Source of the DNA: CAXMMR01 sp965198995
GTDB taxonomy: Bacteria; Pseudomonadota; Alphaproteobacteria; Acetobacterales; Acetobacteraceae
Assembly: GCA_965198995.1 (NCBI GenBank)
Contig: CBDAQG010000002.1
Location: forward strand, 2,294,001-2,358,000
DNA length: 64,000 nucleotides
Direction of reading: 5' to 3'
Under the pieces are notes generated by a model. That model worked only from the letters and a program-made list of their open reading frames with translations, did no database searches and had not been told where the DNA came from. Within the stretch, counting starts at the first letter, position 1. Every line of letters starts with the position of its first letter. Below are positions 24,848-32,913 of this stretch, piece by piece. Position numbers and translations under genes: made by a program.

Positions 24848-26275
24848 ATCGACCAGTATCCCTTCCGCCGCCACCGCCGCACCCGCATCGTCGCGACCCT
24901 CGGTCCGGCGAGCAGCGACCCGGCCGTGCTGGCCCGCCTGTTTGAGGCGGGCGCGGACATCTTCCGGCTGAACTTCTCGCATGGCACCCATGAGGATCAT
25001 GCCGCCAGCATCCGCAACATCCGCGCCCTGGAGGCGCGCGAGCGCCGCCCGATCGCGATCCTGGCCGACGTGCAGGGCCCCAAGCTGCGGGTTGGCCGCT
25101 TCGGCGGCGGCCGCGTCCACCTCGCCACCGGCCAGACGTTCCGGCTCGACATGAACCCCACCCCCGGCGACAGCCGCCGGGTCATGCTGCCGCACCCCGA
25201 GATCATCGCCGCCGCCACCGCGGGGACCAACCTGCTGCTCGACGACGGCAAGCTTCGCCTGCGGGTGCGTCGCCGCCTTGCCGACCATTTGGAGTGCGAG
25301 GTGCTGGTCGGCGGCCCGTTGTCGGACCGCAAGGGCGTCAACGTGCCCGACGTCGCGCTGCCGATCCCGGCGCTGACCGAGAAGGACCGCGCCGACCTCG
25401 CCTTCGTGCTCGAGCAGGGCGTCGAGTATATCGGCCTCAGCTTCGTGCAGCGCCCGGAGGACGTCACCGAGGCGCGCCAACTCGCCGGCGACCGCGCCTG
25501 GCTGCTCACCAAGATCGAGAAGCCGCAGGCGCTCGACGACCTGACCACCATCCTCGCCCTGTCGGACGCGGCGATGGTGGCGCGTGGCGACCTCGGCGTC
25601 GAGCTGCCGCCCGAGGAGGTGCCGCTCGCCCAGAAGCGCATCGTGCGCGAGGCCCGCCGCCTCGGCCGCCCGGTGATCGTCGCCACCCAGATGCTGGAGA
25701 GCATGATCAGCGCCCCCGCGCCCACCCGCGCCGAGGCGTCCGACGTCGCAACCGCGGTGTTCGACGGCGCCGACGCGGTGATGCTCTCGGCCGAGACCGC
25801 CGCCGGCCAGTATCCGGTCGAGGCAGTGTCGATGATGGACCGCATCGTGACCCGGGTGGAGCGCGACGCCGGCTGGGCCGAGCAGATGCGCGCCAGCCGC
25901 CCGGCCTCCGAGCCTGCCCTGTCGGACGCGATGGCCGCCGCCGCGGTGCAGGTCGCGCGCACGATCGACGCCAAGGCCATCGTCGCCTTCACCGCCTCCG
26001 GCCTCAGCGCCATCCGCATCTCGCGCGAGCGCCCGGCCGTCCCGGTGCTCGGCCTGACCCCCTCGGCCGAGACGGCGCGTCGCCTGGCCGTCTGCTGGGG
26101 CGTGCACGCGGTGCGCACCGCCGAGGTAATGACGATGGGGGCGGCGGTGACCCACGGCGCCCGCATCGCCCAACGCGGCGGCTTCGCCCAGCCCGGCGAC
26201 CAGGTCGTCGTCGTCGCCGGCGTGCCATTCGGGCAGGCCGGGACGACCAATGCCCTGCGGGTCACGATCGTGTAG
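24848..26275 (+). CDS. pyk: Pyruvate kinase
   Basis: Final ATP-yielding step of glycolysis (phosphoenolpyruvate to pyruvate). Hallmarks are RRTRIVATLGPASSDP, FRLNFSHGTHEDH, the catalytic Lys in LLTKIEKPQAL, the metal-ligand region MVARGDLGVELPPEEV and VIVATQMLESMI. The C-terminal domain has IVAFTASGLSAIRISRERP. No ATG, GTG or TTG occurs in frame near the expected N-terminus. The nearest upstream is GTG 24755, inside the divergent DUF1244 gene, which would add 31 residues. The ATC at 24848 has AGGA at optimal spacing and gives about 475 residues, the family norm. It is chosen tentatively. Confidence 0.88.
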   Translation: MDQYPFRRHRRTRIVATLGPASSDPAVLARLFEAGADIFRLNFSHGTHEDHAASIRNIRALEARERRPIAILADVQGPKLRVGRFGGGRVHLATGQTFRLDMNPTPGDSRRVMLPHPEIIAAATAGTNLLLDDGKLRLRVRRRLADHLECEVLVGGPLSDRKGVNVPDVALPIPALTEKDRADLAFVLEQGVEYIGLSFVQRPEDVTEARQLAGDRAWLLTKIEKPQALDDLTTILALSDAAMVARGDLGVELPPEEVPLAQKRIVREARRLGRPVIVATQMLESMISAPAPTRAEASDVATAVFDGADAVMLSAETAAGQYPVEAVSMMDRIVTRVERDAGWAEQMRASRPASEPALSDAMAAAAVQVARTIDAKAIVAFTASGLSAIRISRERPAVPVLGLTPSAETARRLAVCWGVHAVRTAEVMTMGAAVTHGARIAQRGGFAQPGDQVVVVAGVPFGQAGTTNALRVTIV

Positions 26276-26281
26276 GCAAGC

Positions 26282-26403
26282 GCTTCTTTTTTGAAAAAAA
26301 GCAGCAAAAAACTTCTATCCGACCAGGCATAAACCCCACTGAGCACCCTCTGAACGGGCAAAAGTTTTTTGGTTCTTTTTTTCAAAAAAGAACCCTTTCT
26401 TGC
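26282..26403. repeat. T-rich palindromic element, full two-ended copy
   Basis: The left end GCTTCTTTTTT/GAAAAAAAGC (26282-26303) is followed by CAAAAAACTT. About 50 bp of unrelated sequence separates it from AAAAGTTTTTT and the right palindrome GGTTCTTTTTT/AAAAAAGAACC (26371-26394), then CTTTCTTGC. The two ends are inverted copies of each other, like a miniature transposable element. It lies between pyk and zwf. Confidence 0.75.
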
Positions 26404-26429
26404 TACCAATTTCGTAAAGGAGGCCCCGC

Positions 26430-27911
26430 ATGGCACCCAGCGTAAAGCCCGTCGAGGTGTTCGACTGCGTGGTCTTCGGCGCCACCGGCGACCTGACCCT
26501 GCGCAAGTTGCTGCCGGCGCTCTACTACCGGTTCCGCGACGGTCAGATCCCGCCGGGCAGCCGGGTCATCGCCGCCGCCCGCTCCGAGCATGACGATGCG
26601 AGCTTCCGCGACATCACCTCCGGCGCGCTGACGCGGCACGTCGCCGCCGCCGACCTCGACCCCGAGATCGTCGCCCGCTTCCTGCAGCTCGTCCACTACG
26701 CCCGGGTGAACGGCGCCCGCGACGAGGGCTGGCCATCGCTGACCCAGATGCTGGGCGAGCAGCCGGACCGCATCCGGGTGTTCTATCTCGCGACCTCGCC
26801 GAACCTCTACGGCCCGATCTGCGACAACCTCGCCGCCCACGGCGTCATCACCGAGCGCTCGCGCGTGGTGCTGGAGAAGCCGATCGGCCACGACCTTGCG
26901 AGCGCGAAACAGATCAACGACGACGTCGGCCGCGTCTTCACCGAGGCGCAGACCTACCGGATCGATCACTATCTCGGCAAGGAGACGGTGCAGAACCTGC
27001 TCGCCCTTCGTTTCGCCAACAGCATCTTCGAGCGGCTGTGGGACAGCGACATGATCGACCACGTGCAGATCACGGTCGGCGAGACGGTCGGCGTCGAAGG
27101 TCGCGGCGATTACTACGATACGTCCGGGGCGCTGCGCGACATGCTGCAGAACCACATGCTGCAGCTGCTCTGCCTGCTCGCCATGGACCCGCCGATCTCG
27201 CTCGCCGACGACAGCGTGCGCGACGAGAAGCTCAAGGTGCTGCGCAGCCTCAAGCGCATCGCGCCGCACGAGATCGGCCACGTCACCGTGCGCGGCCAAT
27301 ACGTCGCCGGCGCCTCCGGCGGCAAGGCCGTCGACGGCTACCTCACCGACCTCGGCGAGGGCCGCCAGAGCACGACCGAAACCTTCGTCGCCCTCAAGGC
27401 GGAGATCAACTCGTGGCGCTGGGCCAACGTTCCCTTCTACCTGCGCACCGGCAAGCGCCTGCCCAGCAAGGTCTCGGAGATCGTCATCCAGTTCCGCGCC
27501 GTGCCCTACTCGGTGTTCCCCGACGACAGCGCCGACCTGCAGCCCAACCGGCTGGTCATCCGGCTGCAGCCCGAGGAGGGCATGCGGCTGATGATGATGA
27601 GCAAGGATCCCGGCCCGGGCGGCCTGCGCCTGCGCCCCGCCGACCTCGACATCAGCTTCGAGAAGGCGTTCTCGGTGCGCTACCCGGACGCCTACGAGCG
27701 GCTGCTGATGGACACCGTGCGCGGCAACGCCACCCTGTTCATGCGCCGCGACGAGGTCGAGGCGGCCTGGAGCTGGGTCGAGCCGATCATCGAGGCCTGG
27801 GGCGCCAGCGCCGAGAAGCCAAAACCCTACGCCGCCGGCAGCTGGGGCCCGACCAGCTCGATCGCGCTCATCGAGCGTGACGGCCGGACTTGGCATGAGG
27901 AGTTGGGATAA
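26430..27911 (+). CDS. zwf: Glucose-6-phosphate 1-dehydrogenase
   Basis: First enzyme of the oxidative pentose phosphate and Entner-Doudoroff routes, making 6-phosphogluconolactone and NADPH. The 493 residues are full length. The nucleotide site is VVFGATGDLTLRK (about 14-26), and the substrate site RIDHYLGKETVQNL is near 177 with the catalytic His. VLEKPIGHDL and PFYLRTGKRLP are also conserved. A strong Shine-Dalgarno (AAAGGAGG) precedes the ATG. The neighbour pyk fits a central carbon grouping, but a T-rich palindromic element separates the two. Confidence 0.97.
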   Translation: MAPSVKPVEVFDCVVFGATGDLTLRKLLPALYYRFRDGQIPPGSRVIAAARSEHDDASFRDITSGALTRHVAAADLDPEIVARFLQLVHYARVNGARDEGWPSLTQMLGEQPDRIRVFYLATSPNLYGPICDNLAAHGVITERSRVVLEKPIGHDLASAKQINDDVGRVFTEAQTYRIDHYLGKETVQNLLALRFANSIFERLWDSDMIDHVQITVGETVGVEGRGDYYDTSGALRDMLQNHMLQLLCLLAMDPPISLADDSVRDEKLKVLRSLKRIAPHEIGHVTVRGQYVAGASGGKAVDGYLTDLGEGRQSTTETFVALKAEINSWRWANVPFYLRTGKRLPSKVSEIVIQFRAVPYSVFPDDSADLQPNRLVIRLQPEEGMRLMMMSKDPGPGGLRLRPADLDISFEKAFSVRYPDAYERLLMDTVRGNATLFMRRDEVEAAWSWVEPIIEAWGASAEKPKPYAAGSWGPTSSIALIERDGRTWHEELG

Positions 27912-27913
27912 GG

Positions 27914-28118
27914 AAGGCCAGGGGCGTCGCCCCTGGACCCGATTAAAGGCGGAGCCTTTAAAATCCATTTTTTAGTCTTACCCAATGGCGGGATCGTTGC
28001 CGGCGGGAGCATCGAGTGATCGGCTTCGCCAAGCAGGAAAGCTGCGTCATTGGCTCTCATCAAATGGGGTCTGGGGCCTCGGGCCCCAGCGGAGTCCAGA
28101 GGCAGAGCCTCTGGCCTT
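27914..28118. repeat. Composite palindromic element, copy 8 (near full length)
   Basis: CCAGGGGC/GCCCCTGG, then TTAAAGGC/GCCTTTAA, then the inverted core GGCTTCGCCAAGCAGG, then CTGGGGCC/GGCCCCAG and CCAGAGGC/GCCTCTGG. This is the reverse orientation of copy 4. The zwf stop lies just outside. Confidence 0.85.
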
Positions 28119-28128
28119 TGCCTAACCC

Positions 28129-28734
28129 ATGAAGATCATCAGCTGGAACCTGCTGCGCACCGTCGGCGCCTCGCTCGCCGACGTCGTGCGCCTGGTCGAG
28201 TATCAGCAGCCCGACCTGCTGCTGATGCAGGAGGCGACGCGCGAGATCGACGCCCTGCCGGCCCGGATCGGCGGCCACTATTGGCGCGTGCCCTTGCCCG
28301 GCCGCATCCACGGCCTCGGCATCTGGTCGCCCCGTCCGGCGCTCCGCCCGCCCGAGGTGCTGCGCCTGCCGTCCGGCGCCGTCGTCGACCGCGTCTGCCA
28401 GATCCTGCATCTGCCGGACTTCGCGATCGCCAACGTGCACCTCTCGCACGGCCAGATGCTGAACCGCCGCCAGCTCGCCCGCATCGCCCGCGCCCTGCCT
28501 GGCCACGCCGCCGTGCTCGGCGACTTCAACCTCGTCGGCCCGACGCTGATGCGCGGCTTCCGCGACGTCGGCCCGCGCGCCCCCACCCATCGCTCGCTCG
28601 ACCTGGTGCCGCTGCGTCTGGATCGCTGCATGGTCCGCGGCATGGTCTGCATCGACGCCCAGGCGCTACACCGCCGCACCTCCGACCACCGCCCGATCAT
28701 GGTCCGCCTCGAGCGCGCGGCATTGACCAACTGA
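28129..28734 (+). CDS. Endonuclease/exonuclease/phosphatase family protein
   Basis: A 201-residue member of the EEP superfamily (DNase I-like, Mg2+-dependent phosphoesterases). The fold's catalytic landmarks are present: MKIISWNLLRTV (metal-site Asn), LLLMQEAT (metal-ligand Glu, about 32-39), NVHLSHGQ, VLGDFNLVGP (about 127-136) and the terminal RTSDHRPIMV with the catalytic Asp-His. The lack of a signal peptide argues for cytoplasmic action. The substrate could be DNA, RNA or a phospho-lipid and cannot be decided. It stands alone, with repeats upstream. Confidence 0.85.
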   Translation: MKIISWNLLRTVGASLADVVRLVEYQQPDLLLMQEATREIDALPARIGGHYWRVPLPGRIHGLGIWSPRPALRPPEVLRLPSGAVVDRVCQILHLPDFAIANVHLSHGQMLNRRQLARIARALPGHAAVLGDFNLVGPTLMRGFRDVGPRAPTHRSLDLVPLRLDRCMVRGMVCIDAQALHRRTSDHRPIMVRLERAALTN

Positions 28735-28761
28735 CCCTGCCGCAAAGGAGGGGAGACCCAT

Positions 28762-28815
28762 CACCCGCAGGCGTGCATCCGCTCGCCAGGGCCCGCGGCC
28801 CCAGACCCCATCGCC
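28762..28815. repeat. Degenerate fragment of the composite element
   Basis: GCAGGCGTGCATCCGC, resembling part of the 25-bp minisatellite, is followed by GGGCCCGCGGCCCCAGACCC, the second hairpin of the element. The remaining parts are missing. The rest of the 28735-29058 gap is AT-richer than its surroundings and holds no convincing gene. Confidence 0.5.
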
Positions 28816-28885
28816 TGGTGGGACGACGCCGAAATCATGCTAGCAATTCCCCCGGCTGAGGCGCCGCGGCAGCGGGACGGGACAT

Positions 28886-28901
28886 CTTGCCTATAGGCAA
28901 G
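28886..28901. promoter_or_regulatory. 16-bp perfect palindrome in gene-free sequence
   Basis: CTTGCCTATAGGCAAG is perfectly symmetric and lies in an AT-richer gap with no recognised gene reading away from it. It resembles a repressor operator, but the cognate gene is unknown. Confidence 0.3.
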
Positions 28902-29037
28902 TTCTCACCTAACTCATTGAAAACAAACACCCAGCCCGTCAAGCAACGGCGATTCCGATCGCCAGACCGACCACCCGAAAATCTTGCTGTATTTCACCAG
29001 TACAAAAACCTACAGCTTTGTAGAAGAAGCTCGTCAG

Positions 29038-29092
29038 TGGATCTTGAAGGCCCCGCCTTTAATCGGGTCCAGGGGCGACGCCCCTGGCCTTC
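29038..29092. repeat. Composite palindromic element, copy 9 (one end only)
   Basis: TGGATCTTGAAGGCCCCGCC then a CCAGGGGC/GCCCCTGG hairpin and GGCCTT. The response regulator gene reads into it: the last ~11 codons and the TAA stop lie in the element. Confidence 0.8.
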
Positions 29093-29490
29093 TTCGCCAT
29101 CCGCCCGTCCAGCAGCTGCACAAGATCCGAGACCCGCACCGGCTTGGCGCAGCGCGGCACCTCGGCATAGGGCTGCGGGATCACCCACAGATCGTAGCCG
29201 GTCGCGAACACGAACGGCACGCCGCTCGCTGTCAACAGGTCCGCCACCGGGAACACCCGCTCGCCGCTCAGGTTGATGTCGAGCACGGCGCCATCCAGCG
29301 GCGCGTGATCGGCCTCCAGCAGCGCCCTGGCATCGGCCACCGACCCTGCCGGCCCGAGGATCGTCGCCCCGTGCGCCGCCAGCGATGCGGCCATCTCCAT
29401 GGCAATCAGGTAGTCGTCCTCGACGATCAGCAGATGCCGACCGCGCAGCACGCCCATCGCCGGACCGCTTTGCGTCAGCCTCTCACCCAT
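29059..29490 (-). CDS. Single-domain response regulator
   Basis: A 143-residue receiver protein without an output domain. Receiver features are the acidic pair in LLIVEDDYLIAME (about 17-29), the phospho-acceptor Asp in GAVLDINLSGE, the Thr in VFATGYD and the Lys in RCAKPVRVSDL. Its ATG overlaps the end of the histidine kinase gene by eight bases, so the two form a pair. Single-receiver proteins beside HWE kinases commonly relay phosphate in alphaproteobacterial light or stress signalling. The C-terminal KKARGVAPGPD and the stop codon come from dispersed repeat sequence. Confidence 0.87.
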   Translation of the reverse strand: MGERLTQSGPAMGVLRGRHLLIVEDDYLIAMEMAASLAAHGATILGPAGSVADARALLEADHAPLDGAVLDINLSGERVFPVADLLTASGVPFVFATGYDLWVIPQPYAEVPRCAKPVRVSDLVQLLDGRMAKKARGVAPGPD

Positions 29491-30910
29491 TGGCCGGCGC
29501 CTCCTCCGACGCCGTGCCGCTCGCCACGGCCGTCGCCATCGGCACCGCGATGCGGCAGCGCAGCCCGTCATCGCCAAACGTCAGCCGGGTCTCGGCATGA
29601 AGCTGATACGGCAGCGCCCGCTCGATCAGCTCGCTGCCATAGCCCCGGCGCGGCGGGCTGCCGGCAAACGCCAACGCCACCCCGCTCTCGACCCAGTCGA
29701 GGACGATGCGCGAGGCCGGCGCCGGCTCGCGCCGCCAGGTGATCGCCAGCCGACCTGCCGGCTGGCCAAGCGCGCCGTACTTCACCGCGTTGGTCGCCAG
29801 CTCGTGCAGCGCCAGCGTCAACGCCTGCGCCGCGCTCGCCATCACCGCCACCGCCGGTCCCTCGATCAGCACCTTGTCCGCCACCTGCCGCCCGTCGCCA
29901 TGCGCATCGAGCTCCGCCTCGACCAGCGCCCGCAGGTCGATCGCCTGGTGGTCGGCGCGCGCCAGCAGGCTCTGCACCCGCCCCAGCGCGCTCAGCCGCT
30001 CGCTGAATTCGACCTCGAACTCGTCCAGCGAGCCGCTGGAGCGCATCGTCTGCCCGGCGATCGAGCGTACCACCGCAAGCAGGTTGCGCGTGCGGTGCTG
30101 CAGCTCGGCCAGCAGCACCCGCTGGCGGTCCTGCAGCGTACGCAGGTCGTGAATGTCGGTCGAGGTGCCGACCATGTCCCGGGTGGGCCCCGCCGCCTGC
30201 TCGCCAACCACCCGGGCGCGCGTCTGGTGCCAGCGATAGTCGCGGCTGGCGGCGCAGAAGATGCGATGCTCGACGAAGTAGTCCCCGCCCGCCATCGCCG
30301 CCGCCCAGGCTTGCCGCGTCGCCTCCACGTCGTCGGGATGCACCGCGTCCAGCCAGCCGAACCGCACGCTGTGCTCCATGTCGAGCCCGGTGAACTCGAT
30401 CCATTGCGGGCTGCCCCAGGTGCGCGAGCCGCTCGCCTGGCTGCGGAACACGAGCTGCGGCACGTTGGTCGCCAGCACCCGGAACAGCTCCTCGTTCTGG
30501 CGCAGCTTCTCCTCGGCGTCGTGCCTCTCGGTCAGGTCGCTCAGGACCTTGACGAAGCCCTTCCGGTTGCGCAGCCGGATCATCTGCCCCGAGGCCCAGA
30601 ACCGCGTGCCGTCGCGCCGCACATGCCAGCGCTCGTCGTCCGACCGCCCCGCCGCCCGCGCGCCCGCGAGCTCGGCCTCGGGCTTGCCGGCAGCCCGGTC
30701 CTCGTCGGTGAAGATCGCGTCCGCGCTGCGGCCGATGATCTCGGCCTCGGCATAGCCGAGCAAGCGTTCGGCGCCGACGTTCCAGGAGGTGACGATGCCG
30801 TCCGCATCCATGGTGAAGATGGCCAGCGTCGTCGCGCTCTCGACGATGTGCTCGAACATCTCGCGCCGGTCGGGCCGGTCATCACGCTCGGCCTCGGCTG
30901 GTTCGTCCAT
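29483..30910 (-). CDS. PAS-domain HWE-type histidine kinase
   Basis: Cytoplasmic sensor kinase of 475 residues without membrane segments. A PAS domain (about 17-130, with TMDADGIVTSWNVGAERLLG) is followed by a second PAS/PAC segment (about 135-255). The dimerisation helix contains the phospho-acceptor His in LLAELQHRTRNLLAVV (about 270). The ATP-binding domain has HELATNAVKYGALG, the HWE-defining LDWVESG and GYGSELI. The usual hybrid C-terminal receiver is absent because the receiver is a separate overlapping gene. The signal is unknown. Confidence 0.9.
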   Translation of the reverse strand: MDEPAEAERDDRPDRREMFEHIVESATTLAIFTMDADGIVTSWNVGAERLLGYAEAEIIGRSADAIFTDEDRAAGKPEAELAGARAAGRSDDERWHVRRDGTRFWASGQMIRLRNRKGFVKVLSDLTERHDAEEKLRQNEELFRVLATNVPQLVFRSQASGSRTWGSPQWIEFTGLDMEHSVRFGWLDAVHPDDVEATRQAWAAAMAGGDYFVEHRIFCAASRDYRWHQTRARVVGEQAAGPTRDMVGTSTDIHDLRTLQDRQRVLLAELQHRTRNLLAVVRSIAGQTMRSSGSLDEFEVEFSERLSALGRVQSLLARADHQAIDLRALVEAELDAHGDGRQVADKVLIEGPAVAVMASAAQALTLALHELATNAVKYGALGQPAGRLAITWRREPAPASRIVLDWVESGVALAFAGSPPRRGYGSELIERALPYQLHAETRLTFGDDGLRCRIAVPMATAVASGTASEEAPANG

Positions 30911-31054
30911 CGGTGGGCGCGCTCCGCGGGGCGCCGGAGCCTGGGTCAGACGCTGCCGTATTCCTTATGCGAGCGGGCCGGACGGCTCACCAGACGCCAG
31001 GCGATCAACAAAACGAGCCTGCGTCGCCAACGCGCTCAGCGCAGGCCGGCGCGC

Positions 31055-31696
31055 TCAGCGCAAAAACGGGTTGCTCAGCCGCTCGCGCCCGATCGTCGAG
31101 CCAGGACCATGGCCGCAGATGAACGCCACGGCGTCGCCGAGCGGCAGCACCTTGGTCTTGATCGAGCTGATCAGGCCCGCCCCATCGCCATAGGCAAAGT
31201 CGGTCCGCCCCACCGAGCCGGCGAACAGCACGTCGCCCACCTGCGCGAACCCGGCTGCCTTGTCGACGAAGATCACGTGTCCTGGCGTGTGCCCCGGGCA
31301 ATGCAGCACGTCGAAGCGGTGCTCGCCGAGCCGCAGCACCTCGCCCTCGACGAGCCAGCGGTCCGGCGTCGCGTTGCGCAGGCCGCGCAAGCCATACTGC
31401 GCCGCCTGCTGCTCGATGCCCTCCAGCAGGAACGCGTCCGCCTGATGCGGCCCGATGATCGACACCCCGCCCAGCGCGCCCCGCAGCGCCTCGGCGCCCC
31501 CCGCATGATCAAGATGGCCATGCGTCAGCCAGATCGCCTCCACCGTCAGCCGCTCGCGCAGGACCGCCGCGGCGATCCGCTCGGCATCCCCGCCGGGATC
31601 GATGACGACCGCCTGCCGGCTCGCCTCGTCCCACACCAGGGTGCAGTTCTGCTCCAGCGGCGTGACGGGAACGATTGCGGTGCGCAGCTTCGACAT
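31055..31696 (-). CDS. MBL-fold metallo-hydrolase (glyoxalase II-like)
   Basis: Zinc-dependent hydrolase of 213 residues resembling the short YcbL/type II glyoxalase group. The metal motif is LTHGHLDHAGG (about 58-68), with further ligands in LHCPGHTPGHV (about 131-141), VGDVLFAGSVGRTDF (the bridging Asp, about 153-167) and FICGHGPGSTIG. It lacks the C-terminal substrate-binding helices of classic glyoxalase II, so its thioester substrate is uncertain. It stands alone, with a T-rich palindrome just upstream. Confidence 0.88.
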   Translation of the reverse strand: MSKLRTAIVPVTPLEQNCTLVWDEASRQAVVIDPGGDAERIAAAVLRERLTVEAIWLTHGHLDHAGGAEALRGALGGVSIIGPHQADAFLLEGIEQQAAQYGLRGLRNATPDRWLVEGEVLRLGEHRFDVLHCPGHTPGHVIFVDKAAGFAQVGDVLFAGSVGRTDFAYGDGAGLISSIKTKVLPLGDAVAFICGHGPGSTIGRERLSNPFLR

Positions 31697-31719
31697 GCGA
31701 GATCCTGAAACAAGGAAGC

Positions 31720-31743
31720 GGTTCTTTCTTGGAAAAAAGAACC
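31720..31743. repeat. T-rich palindromic element, solo copy 3
   Basis: GGTTCTTTCTT and AAAAAAGAACC arms, followed by AAAACGTTTGCTCGC. It lies in the 78-bp gap between the metallo-hydrolase start and the upstream AI-2E-type transporter stop, where it may end transcription of the transporter. Confidence 0.7.
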
Positions 31744-31774
31744 AAAACGTTTGCTCGCTTTGGCCAGGGCCCGC

Positions 31775-32842
31775 TTAGGCTGCAGCTTGGCGGGCATCCT
31801 CTTCGGGCTTGTCTTCCGGCTGCAGCTCCTGCACCGCGGCGACCACCAGGGCGATGAGCGGCGTCGCCAGCACCAGGCCCGGCAGCCCGAACAGCGCGCC
31901 GACGAAGGTCTGCGACAGGATGGTCAGCGCCGGCGGCAGGTCGACCGCCCGCCGCTGGATGATCGGCGCCAGCACGTTGCCCTCAAACCCCTGGATCAGC
32001 GTGTAGAGGATGACGACGTAGAGCGCCTGCCGCGGGCTCTGCGCCAGCGCGATCAGAATCGCCGGCACCGAGCCGGTGATGGCGCCGATATAGGGCACGA
32101 AGTTCAGCAGCCCGGCCAACACTCCCAGCGCGAGCGCCAGCGGCACTCCGAGCAGCGCCAGCCCGACGCCGGAGAGAATGCCGATGCACAGCATGTCGAC
32201 CGACTGCCCGGCCAGCCAGTGCCACAGCGTGACGCCGAGCCGGTCGGCCAGCCGCCGGCCGGTGCCCCGCCGCGCCGGCGGCAGCAGCCGCAGCGCCCCG
32301 GAGACGTAGACCGACGGCGAGACGGCGAAGTACAGGCCCGCCACGACGACGATCAGCAGCGTGCCCAGCACCCCAAACACCGAGCCCAGCACGCCCGGCA
32401 CGAAGCTCGCGATGCTGACCGCATGGCCGCCGCCGCCCGAGCCGCCCAACGCCGTCGGCAACTGCGCCAGCATGAACCGGCCCCACTCCGTCCGCCCGAG
32501 ATAGCCATGCAACTGCTTCGCCTCGCCGCCCAGCGCGCGACGAAGCTGCGACACCTGGTCCGCCAGCTGCGGCCCGGCATACCAGCCCAGCAGCCCGACC
32601 AGCGACAGCATCGTCAGCACCACGATGGTCATCGCCAGCCAGAACGGCAGCCGCAGCCCGCGATGCAGCAGCCGCGACAGCCCATGCAGCAGCACCGCGA
32701 ACAGCACCCCGGCAAACACCGTCAGCAGCACGTCGCCCAGCAACCACAGCGCCAGCCCGACCACGGCCAGCGCGAGCATCCAGCGCATCAGCCCGGCGAT
32801 GACGGCAAGCTGAACGGCACGCGAATCGGTCATGCTGTCCAT
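31775..32842 (-). CDS. AI-2E family (PerM/YhhT-like) membrane protein
   Basis: A 355-residue integral membrane protein of the AI-2 exporter/PerM superfamily. Paired hydrophobic helices at the N-terminus (about 10-85) precede a cytosolic or periplasmic helical insert (about 95-145). The C-terminal membrane bundle includes the conserved LLNFVPYIGAITGSVPAILI and VLAPIIQRRAVDLPPALTIL signatures. Members move small solutes or Na+; the substrate here is unknown. The tail is polar (EDKPEEDARQAAA). Confidence 0.88.
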   Translation of the reverse strand: MDSMTDSRAVQLAVIAGLMRWMLALAVVGLALWLLGDVLLTVFAGVLFAVLLHGLSRLLHRGLRLPFWLAMTIVVLTMLSLVGLLGWYAGPQLADQVSQLRRALGGEAKQLHGYLGRTEWGRFMLAQLPTALGGSGGGGHAVSIASFVPGVLGSVFGVLGTLLIVVVAGLYFAVSPSVYVSGALRLLPPARRGTGRRLADRLGVTLWHWLAGQSVDMLCIGILSGVGLALLGVPLALALGVLAGLLNFVPYIGAITGSVPAILIALAQSPRQALYVVILYTLIQGFEGNVLAPIIQRRAVDLPPALTILSQTFVGALFGLPGLVLATPLIALVVAAVQELQPEDKPEEDARQAAA

Positions 32843-32913
32843 CCGTCCTGGAGCCGCTGATCGTTGCGGGGAACGGACGGCAAGGCAAGGCCGGGGCAGG
32901 CGATCGGCCTTCG

